From contig CAZYAZ010000003.1 of the NCBI GenBank assembly GCA_964646205.1, forward strand, positions 1-64,000: a stretch of 64,000 bases of DNA, written 5' to 3'. The position numbers and the translations under genes are program-made. Below the pieces are notes generated by a model. The model was given only the letters and a program-made list of their open reading frames with translations, ran no database searches and was not told where the DNA came from. Shown here one piece after another: positions 58,153-64,000 of the stretch; positions within the stretch are counted from its first letter, which is position 1, and the number at the start of each line of letters is the position of its first letter. This stretch comes from UBA8437 sp964646205 (GTDB lineage Bacteria; Planctomycetota; Planctomycetia; Planctomycetales; Planctomycetaceae).

Positions 58153-58944
58153 ATGGCTAAGATCACGATTCAGGTCCTTGAAGGACTTGAACGAGGACGC
58201 GTGTTCGACTCGCTCGAAACCCCGGTGACGATCGGCCGCGAGGACGACAACTCGATCCAACTCAACGACGAACGGATCAGCCGATTCCACTCCAAGATCC
58301 AGGAAGACGGCCAGCGGATCATCCTCACCGATCTCGACAGCACCAACGGCACACGGGTCAATGGACGACCGGTCCAACTCCGAGTCCTGAAACCCGGCGA
58401 CCAGGTCGCAATCGGCCGTTGTCTGCTCGTCTTTGGGAGCAACGAGGAAATTGCTGAGCACCTGAAGATCGATCCCATTCTCGCTCAACAGGACACCAAC
58501 TCGGCAATCGCCGCTTCTCCGGACATCACTCTCGATCTCCAGCCTCAGGCCGATGCGGACGCCGATCTCGACCTGATCGACCTCTTCCCGGGTGGACCAC
58601 CCGAATTGCCGACCCAACTCACGGCTCTCCAACAGGCCCAACTCTCCGACCTCGTCTCCTTCGTTCACGATCGCATTGCCTCGATCCTGCGGGCCGCCGA
58701 ATCGGCCGGACCAATGCCAATCAATGAACAGGTCGGTGGTTCCAGCACGCCCGCCGAACCGGGAATTCAAGAACTCATCGACGACCCGGACAAGACACTC
58801 CACGATGAGAATCTCTCGACGGCCGTAGCCGCGATGGTGGTACCAGTTGAAACATGGCAACGACTGCTGGCGTTGGAAATGCAGTTGGCCGTCTATATCC
58901 GTTCGATATCCGAGCCAAACGAAGCTCCTGGCTCCCCAAATTGA
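58153..58944 (+). CDS. FHA-domain protein (cytoplasmic)
   Basis: 263 residues. A canonical FHA domain at residues 1-100: TIGREDDNSIQLNDERISRFHSKIQ, with GR, SRxH and the DLDSTNGTRVNG motif, so phosphothreonine binding is expected. The remainder is acidic and low-complexity (QPQADADADLDLIDLF), with a helical stretch LSDLVSFVHDRIASILRAAE and a C-terminal VETWQRLLALEMQLAVYI helix. There is no membrane segment. It is a target or adaptor of a Ser/Thr kinase not encoded nearby. It differs from the Tad-locus FHA protein in having an intact SRxH and no anchor. Confidence 0.9.
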   Translation: MAKITIQVLEGLERGRVFDSLETPVTIGREDDNSIQLNDERISRFHSKIQEDGQRIILTDLDSTNGTRVNGRPVQLRVLKPGDQVAIGRCLLVFGSNEEIAEHLKIDPILAQQDTNSAIAASPDITLDLQPQADADADLDLIDLFPGGPPELPTQLTALQQAQLSDLVSFVHDRIASILRAAESAGPMPINEQVGGSSTPAEPGIQELIDDPDKTLHDENLSTAVAAMVVPVETWQRLLALEMQLAVYIRSISEPNEAPGSPN

Positions 58945-59125
58945 CGTGCCGTTGCAGGATTGGACCGCCATTTCTGTCGGTCGCAATCCAAAAAACTTCG
59001 GGTTCGGGTGGAGCCGGTTGCAACGATTGTACGAATTAAGAGGGTAGGACCGGTTGCGTGTCCGATGGGACCAGTACGGGCACCGATGCGCCGCGACATG
59101 GGGAGCAGCGGACACGAGTCACGGA

Positions 59126-60091
59126 ATGGCAAAAACAATGAGAAATGGTCTGAAACTTCTGCTGGGAATGCTGCTGACAACTCCGGCTGTCATCGGCGGT
59201 GAATTGGTCTGGATCGAAGAGGATGGCACAACGGTCGAACCGACCAGCTTGCTGAAGGCCGCGGTCAGCGAATCACACCTGGGTTTCCCTGATGATGACA
59301 ATGGTCCGGGCACTCTACTGAGTTGGCGTTACGGAGAAGGCAATTCCGGCGGACCGGATCTCGACGCTCCACTGGTCACCGACCGGCCCGACTTCACCGA
59401 GGCCTCAAGTACAGTCGGACGTGGAGTCCTGCAAATCGAATTCGGCTATACGCTGACAATCGACGATGAACCAGGCTCGAAACAACGAACGCATTCCGCC
59501 GGTGAACCGCTGCTGCGCTGGGGAATTGGAGCTGACTGGCTCGAACTGAGACTGGCATTGTTTCCGATCCATCAACGAACCGATGACGGGACCGGCTGGC
59601 GATCAATCGGTGGCACCGAGGACCTCTATCTCGGAACCAAGATCGCACTCACGTCACAGGAGTGCCATTGGCCCGAAACCGCGTTGATCGTGCAGGCGAC
59701 AGTACCGACTGGAAGCAACCAGTTGACCAACCGCGACGTGTTGCCCGGCGTCAACCTGCTTTACTCGTGGGAACTGAACGAGAGCATGGCATTGGGTGGC
59801 AGCACGCAGGCCAACCGGGCCGTCGACGGCGGCAGCGGAGAGGCGTATTCCGAAATCGCCCAGTCAGCCACGGTGGTCCTGGATCTCTCCGACGAGATCG
59901 GGATGTTCACCGAATGGTTCGCGATGTTCCCCAATGGAGCTGACACGGCCCAGGTCGAACATTACCTGGACGGTGGGTTCACCTTCTTGCTGAGCAACGA
60001 CGTCCAGTTCGATATCCGCGCTGGTTATGGAATGAACCGTGCCGCCAGCGACTTTTTTGCCGGCGCTGGGCTCTCGATTCGCTTCAAGTAG
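59126..60091 (+). CDS. Secreted outer-membrane beta-barrel-like protein (transporter-like)
   Basis: 321 residues from the ATG at 59126. The ATG at 59138 and an upstream ATG at 59054 are alternatives. Signal peptide KLLLGMLLTTPAVIGG. The mature part starts TDRPDFTEASSTVGRGVLQIEFGYTL, a pattern common in planctomycete and proteobacterial MetA-pathway-type barrels (PF13557-like), and continues with alternating amphipathic strands. It ends SDFFAGAGLSIRFK with a terminal aromatic/basic residue, as in outer-membrane barrels. Cargo unknown. The 181 bp upstream hold no clear promoter pair. Confidence 0.75.
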   Translation: MAKTMRNGLKLLLGMLLTTPAVIGGELVWIEEDGTTVEPTSLLKAAVSESHLGFPDDDNGPGTLLSWRYGEGNSGGPDLDAPLVTDRPDFTEASSTVGRGVLQIEFGYTLTIDDEPGSKQRTHSAGEPLLRWGIGADWLELRLALFPIHQRTDDGTGWRSIGGTEDLYLGTKIALTSQECHWPETALIVQATVPTGSNQLTNRDVLPGVNLLYSWELNESMALGGSTQANRAVDGGSGEAYSEIAQSATVVLDLSDEIGMFTEWFAMFPNGADTAQVEHYLDGGFTFLLSNDVQFDIRAGYGMNRAASDFFAGAGLSIRFK

Positions 60092-60170
60092 CCTCGCCAC
60101 CCCCGGAGCAGGAACTCTCGCTGAGAGATCGCACTCCCGACGTCCCCCCACAGGGGAACCGGTGTCGTCC

Positions 60171-61607
60171 TCACGCCAGCACGGCGTCAATCGGACGGCC
60201 GTGATCCAGCACAGGCACCGGGCGATTTTCCCGATCCCGGATGCGGGCTTCGCCCTCGATTCCCAGCGAGTGATAAATCGTGGCCGCGATATCGGCCGGA
60301 CCATAAGGCCGGGTCATGGGATAACCGGCCTGTTTGTCGCTGCGGCCGACCACCTGCCCCGCCTCGATACCCGCTCCGGCAAAGAAGACACTGCCACAAG
60401 CTCCCCAATGGTCACGGCCACCATTCGCGTTGATCTTCGGCGTCCGGCCAAACTCGGTCAGGAACACGACCATCGTCTCATCGAGCATTCCCCGGGTATC
60501 GAGATCACGAATCAACGCCGCGTACGCCCGGTCAACTCCAACCACGTTGTAACCCCGCTTGACCATCTTCGACACGTGGGGAAAGTTCTGGCTGGCAGCA
60601 TTGTGGATGTCAAACAGGTTGCCGTAGTCGGGGTCGTATCCGTAATCGACCATCACGAACCGCGCGCCCGACTCGACCAGCCGCCTGGCCTGCAAGCACC
60701 GGCCGCCGATCTTGGTTCGACCGTAATCGTCGCGAAGAGAAGCCGACTCGCTTCCCAGGTCGAACGCCTGACGCACTTGGGGCGAGAGCAGCATGTTCAA
60801 TGCGTTCCCATAGTGCCCCTCGATCGCTGCCAACCGCGTGTCACTCTCGATAGCGCGGGCCGTCTGATTGAGTCCCTCGAGCAAGCCAACACGGCGGTCC
60901 AGACGACCACGACTCAATCCACTGGGATACACCAACTCGCGAGGACTCAGGTCCTCAGTCATCTCCGCCGGCGGATTCTCCAGTTTCTTTCCGACTGTGA
61001 AATCGGGTTGTTCGGGTCGTCCGCCCACGCAGAATGGAGCGTACTGATTTCCCAACCAGCCTCCCACAAACAGGTTGTGAGGCGGAGGCCCCGGTCGAGT
61101 GATCCCGGGAACGGCGATGTAACCAGGCAGACCGTTGCGAGAACCGTACAGGTGCGAAACGATCGCCCCGATATTCGGCTCGCTGAACAACTGGTTGCGG
61201 TTCACCTTGCGGCCAGACAACGTGTACACCTGGCTCAACAGGTGATCATTGCTGTCGTGCGAAAAACTGCGGACAACCGCCAGGCGATCCGCCACCTCGG
61301 CCAACCTCGGCAGCGTTTCGCAGAATTGCACGCCCGGCAACCGGGTCCCGATTGCCGTCAACTCACCGCGAATCTCCTCGGGTGCCTCGGGCTTGGGATC
61401 AAATGAATCGATGTGGGTCATTCCACCACCGACCCACAGGTAGATCACCGACTTGGCTCGCCCCGGTGTTCCCTCGGCCGCAAGAGTCCCTTCAAGGCCA
61501 AGCCCGGCCAACACCGAAGCCGAAACCCCCAGGGCACCGGCTTGCAACACATCGCGCCGCGGCCATTGTCGGAGTTCACCGTCAGATTTCTCGTGCTCGT
61601 GATGCAT
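60171..61607 (-). CDS. DUF1501 family secreted protein
   Basis: 478 residues from the ATG at 61607; the longer frame upstream would cross the divergent promoter. Tat-type signal: WPRRDVLQAGALGVSASVLAG around residues 15-35. Motifs: LWVGGGMTHIDSFDPKPEAP, LQARRLVESGARFVMV, FLTEFGRTPKINANGGRDHWG and AATIYHSLGIE. It stands alone, divergent from the enolase-superfamily gene with only 76 bp between, so the two may share control. Confidence 0.93.
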   Translation of the reverse strand: MHHEHEKSDGELRQWPRRDVLQAGALGVSASVLAGLGLEGTLAAEGTPGRAKSVIYLWVGGGMTHIDSFDPKPEAPEEIRGELTAIGTRLPGVQFCETLPRLAEVADRLAVVRSFSHDSNDHLLSQVYTLSGRKVNRNQLFSEPNIGAIVSHLYGSRNGLPGYIAVPGITRPGPPPHNLFVGGWLGNQYAPFCVGGRPEQPDFTVGKKLENPPAEMTEDLSPRELVYPSGLSRGRLDRRVGLLEGLNQTARAIESDTRLAAIEGHYGNALNMLLSPQVRQAFDLGSESASLRDDYGRTKIGGRCLQARRLVESGARFVMVDYGYDPDYGNLFDIHNAASQNFPHVSKMVKRGYNVVGVDRAYAALIRDLDTRGMLDETMVVFLTEFGRTPKINANGGRDHWGACGSVFFAGAGIEAGQVVGRSDKQAGYPMTRPYGPADIAATIYHSLGIEGEARIRDRENRPVPVLDHGRPIDAVLA

Positions 61608-61683
61608 AACGCAATCTATTATGCCGCGTGAAGTGGGGCGGGGAAAGTGGAGTCCGACACCCGAATGCCCTAGCATACCTCAC

Positions 61684-62805
61684 ATGAAGATCACAGAAGT
61701 CATTTGCCAGGTATTGCGGGTCGAATCAGTCACCGAAAAGACAGCCAGTTGCCAGGATGTGGCACTGGTCCGAGTCCGCAGTGACACCGGGTTGGAGGGG
61801 ATCGGCGAGGCCGACGCGTCACCCGAGGTGGTGCAGGCCGTCATCGACGCTCCCTTCAGCCACAACATCGCCTGTGGACTCCGTGAATTGATGGTTGGCC
61901 AGGACCCACTGGCCATCCGGCGGAACTGGAACCGGATGTACCGTGGCTCGATGTACTTTGGCCGGACCAGTGTGACGGTGGCCGCCATGGCCGCCGTCGA
62001 CATGGCCCTGTGGGATCTGGCCGGCAAACACTATGACGCGCCGATTCACCAGCTGCTGGGTGGCAAACAGCACGATGAGATCCGGGCCTACGCCTCGATC
62101 CTCTTCGGAGCCGACGGGGCCGAGACGGCCGATATTGGACGGCGGTGGGTCGATGCGGGCTACACCGCGGTGAAGTTCGGCTGGGAACCGATGGGAACCA
62201 GCGAGGCGGTCGACATCGACCTGGTCCGCGGTGCCCGCCAGGGACTGGGCCCCGACGCCTCGTTGCTGATCGACGCCGGCTGTGTCTGGGACGCTCGTAC
62301 CGCTTTGCGACGTGCGGTCGCGTTCTCAGAATTCGACGTCGAATGGCTCGAGGAACCGCTGCACCAGGCCGACGTGGACGGTTACGCCTGGCTCCGTGAC
62401 CGGTCACCGGTGCCCATCGCCGCAGGTGAAGGGGAATGCGGTCGCGAGAGTTTCCGCCCGTTGATCGATCGACACGCGCTGGACGTCTACCAGGTCGACC
62501 TCTCGAGAAATGGTTTCACCGATGCGGCCTACGTGAGGGACCGGGTCGAGGAAGTCGGAGCAAGACTCTGCAACCACTGCTACACCAGCCCGATCACCGT
62601 CGCCGCCAGCGCCCACTGGCTCTCGACCTGCCGCGATGCATTTCTGATCGAGGACTGCGTCGAGGACGAACCGTTGCGCAACGAATTGACGCACGAACGC
62701 ATCCAGGCGGTCGATGGAAAAATCACCGTTTCCGAGGCCCCCGGCCTGGGCGTAACTCTCAACGAGGACTTTGTCGCCGCCCACCTGGTCAGCGAATCCC
62801 GGTAG
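61684..62805 (+). CDS. Mandelate racemase/muconate lactonizing enzyme family protein (enolase superfamily)
   Basis: 373 residues from the ATG at 61684. The N-terminal capping domain is followed by a TIM barrel with metal ligands in LLIDAGCVWD (Asp), VEWLEEPL (Glu) and IAAGEGECG (Glu). The VKFGWEP segment carries the base-side Lys region and LCNHCYTSPI the late His. Family members abstract the proton alpha to a carboxylate in sugar-acid dehydratases, racemases or lactonizing enzymes. A sugar-acid dehydratase is plausible, but the subgroup is not decided. A TAGCAT hexamer seven bases before the ATG hints at a leaderless transcript. Confidence 0.92.
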   Translation: MKITEVICQVLRVESVTEKTASCQDVALVRVRSDTGLEGIGEADASPEVVQAVIDAPFSHNIACGLRELMVGQDPLAIRRNWNRMYRGSMYFGRTSVTVAAMAAVDMALWDLAGKHYDAPIHQLLGGKQHDEIRAYASILFGADGAETADIGRRWVDAGYTAVKFGWEPMGTSEAVDIDLVRGARQGLGPDASLLIDAGCVWDARTALRRAVAFSEFDVEWLEEPLHQADVDGYAWLRDRSPVPIAAGEGECGRESFRPLIDRHALDVYQVDLSRNGFTDAAYVRDRVEEVGARLCNHCYTSPITVAASAHWLSTCRDAFLIEDCVEDEPLRNELTHERIQAVDGKITVSEAPGLGVTLNEDFVAAHLVSESR

Positions 62806-62837
62806 CCACTTCCGCCCCAGGGCCGAGGAGACATCCA

Positions 62838-63116
62838 ATGACTGATCCGGTGGACGGCCTGGAGACGCTCAGAGGACAGGTGGTCGTGATCGACATCGAA
62901 GCCCCCTACGTCTACGTGGGAACACTGGCCGACTTCGACACGCATCACTTCGTGCTCGAGAACGCCGACGTCCATGACCTCCGTGACGCTGCGACAACTC
63001 GCGAGTTGTACGTGATCGAGACACGGATGCACGGCGTGCGAGCCAACCGGAAAAAGGTGCTGCTCCGCCGTGACCAGGTGGTCAGCCTCTCGGCCCTGGA
63101 TGACGTGATCGAATAG
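62838..63116 (+). CDS. Small Sm-like (LSm-fold) protein of unknown function
   Basis: 92 residues with GAGGAG upstream of the ATG at 62838, 32 bp after the enolase-superfamily gene. The pattern GQVVVIDIEAPYVYVGTLAD followed by FDTHHFVLENADVHDL matches the strand order of an Sm fold (small barrel: binding strand, then G-T-L and a histidine-rich turn before an acidic loop). A C-terminal basic strand ANRKKVLLRRDQVVSLSAL follows. RNA binding is possible but unproven. I know similar small planctomycete proteins only as hypothetical. Confidence 0.7.
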   Translation: MTDPVDGLETLRGQVVVIDIEAPYVYVGTLADFDTHHFVLENADVHDLRDAATTRELYVIETRMHGVRANRKKVLLRRDQVVSLSALDDVIE

Positions 63117-63177
63117 CACCTGGTGAGTCAGGATTCGACACCCCGGAACGAACCCAGCCAGGCAGCGGCCCGTCCGT

Positions 63178-64000
63178 TCAACCAAACAGCTTCGGCCACA
63201 CTTCCAGTTCCACAGCCTTGTAGCTGAAGAACCCGAAGAACAGCACGGCCCAGCCGATCGCCAGCATCCGGAACCATCCCATTCGCAACCGCGACGGCAA
63301 GATCCGGCCGTTGAGAACCAGCAACAGGATCGAGTAGACGAACATCACGAAGCCGTTCATTGCGGCCGAGGTGACCAGCAGGACCAGCGGCTTGTTGAAT
63401 CCGACCAATAGAATCAGCGTACCCAGCAAGATCTCGCCCCAGAGAAACAGGTAGTACAGTTTCGAGAGCGACCAGTTGTCGTTGTCGCGGAGGTAGTTGA
63501 TCTTGACGATGTCCGTCGAGATGCGAGCAGTCGCGTCCAGGACACCCAGTTCAGTCGTCAGCAACACGGCAATACCCATCACCAGGAAACCCAGTTTCAG
63601 CAGGCCGCCTCCGGCGGCGCGTTCACCGATTATCGTCGCCTCACCCCAGACAAAATCCAAACCGGCACCGTAACGGTCCATGCCCGGTTTCAGGACTCCA
63701 TCGGCGTCATAGAAAACCGAGTAGGTCATCAGTGACATCAGGCACAGACAAATCACACAGGTGACGAAGAACGACAACAGGTGTTCGATATTGGCCGACC
63801 GCCACCAACCCAGCCAACGCCTGCGGTTCTCGGGACTGTCGGGAAACAGGAACCCGGTGCCGGCGATCGCTTCCTGCTGACCAGTCAACGGGCTGGTGAT
63901 TCGCCCGATGAACTGCCCCATCCCGTACCCCTTGTCCTTGATGAAGTTGCTCTGGCCCAGGTTGGTCGATCCGCCGGCCCCGGCAAACGCCAGGGCTCCC
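63178..64000 (-). CDS. Nramp-family divalent metal transporter-like membrane protein (partial, 5' end off the window)
   Basis: At least 274 residues; the reading frame continues past the right edge, and an ATG at 63921 is internal. The visible N-side part reads AGAGGSTNLGQSNFIKDKGYG, matching the conserved cytoplasmic loop found in planctomycete Nramp-like carriers. At least five or six membrane helices follow (HLLSFFVTCVICLCLMSLMT, LGFLVMGIAVLLTTELGVLD, LLVTSAAMNGFVMFVYSILL, MLAIGWAVLFFGFFSYKAVE). Nramp proteins import Mn or Fe by proton symport. The metal-site helix 1 lies outside the window, so substrate cannot be judged. Confidence 0.85.
   Translation of the reverse strand, partial: GALAFAGAGGSTNLGQSNFIKDKGYGMGQFIGRITSPLTGQQEAIAGTGFLFPDSPENRRRWLGWWRSANIEHLLSFFVTCVICLCLMSLMTYSVFYDADGVLKPGMDRYGAGLDFVWGEATIIGERAAGGGLLKLGFLVMGIAVLLTTELGVLDATARISTDIVKINYLRDNDNWSLSKLYYLFLWGEILLGTLILLVGFNKPLVLLVTSAAMNGFVMFVYSILLLVLNGRILPSRLRMGWFRMLAIGWAVLFFGFFSYKAVELEVWPKLFG

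Noticed and set aside
60039..61406. Open plus-strand frame of about 455 codons opposite the last DUF1501 gene
   Set aside because: Antisense shadow with Arg/His/Gln-rich composition and no motif.
1..64000. Search for CRISPR arrays, insertion sequences, prophage or integrase genes
   Set aside because: No regularly spaced repeats, transposase motifs, terminal inverted repeats or integrase motifs were recognised by eye.

Overview
The window is a GC-rich chromosomal segment from a planctomycete (phylum Planctomycetota). Several family signatures point there: five secreted DUF1501 proteins, a DUF1549/DUF1553 protein with an N-terminal planctomycete-type cytochrome c motif, a large PVC-type CxxCH heme-binding propeller protein, cysteine-rich YTV-type wall proteins, a Tat-exported Gfo/Idh/MocA oxidoreductase, and a bacterial copy of the tetrahydromethanopterin C1 enzyme Ftr. 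I see no insertion sequence, prophage or CRISPR array. There is one scaffold gap of 100 N (24690-24789) inside a gene.

Layout. 1-1.06 kb: 5' part of parB, a parS site (26-bp perfect palindrome) and tRNA-Pro(UGG). 1.1-5.7 kb: a DUF1501 gene facing away from a Gfo/Idh-DUF1501 pair that overlaps by one base. 5.8-12.1 kb: leftward genes for thioredoxin, a giant coiled-coil protein, and a translationally coupled beta-helix / ThDP-enzyme / leucine-rich-repeat trio. 12.2-16.6 kb: a YTV-type wall protein, a LDHD/GlcD-like flavin oxidase and a DUF1501 gene with a clear promoter and terminator. 16.8-27.7 kb: a degenerate SGNH protein plus heme-binding propeller protein, a secreted beta-propeller, and a PSD1-type protein coupled to DUF1501. 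27.8-30.1 kb: Ftr and a polytopic membrane protein.

30.3-44.2 kb is a complete-looking cytoplasmic and inner-membrane Tad (Flp) pilus locus: two small pilins, prepilin peptidase, TadE/TadG-like proteins, CpaB, CpaF, TadB, TadC. It is wired to phospho-signalling. CpaF carries an N-terminal FHA domain, the TadC gene is followed by a membrane FHA protein, and the locus ends with a Ser/Thr kinase whose outside part ends in a caspase fold that has lost its catalytic cysteine. This is the best candidate in the window for an undescribed system.

44.2-46.5 kb: a TupABC tungstate importer. 46.6-52.9 kb: secreted or lipoprotein genes, a second wall-type protein, a creatininase-family / GNAT pair and a membrane coiled-coil protein. 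53.0-58.0 kb: a type II fatty-acid/polyketide-like cluster (two FabZ-like dehydratases, FabG, an ACP with an unusual insert, FabF) followed by a membrane-anchored alpha/beta hydrolase. 58.1-64 kb: an FHA protein, an outer-membrane-barrel-like protein, the fifth DUF1501, an enolase-superfamily enzyme, an Sm-like small protein and the 3' part of an Nramp-type transporter running off the end.

Across the window, eight upstream regions carry a sigma70-like promoter with an 18-bp spacer (TTGnnn-N18-TAnnnn, with minor deviations). This helps fix several start codons.
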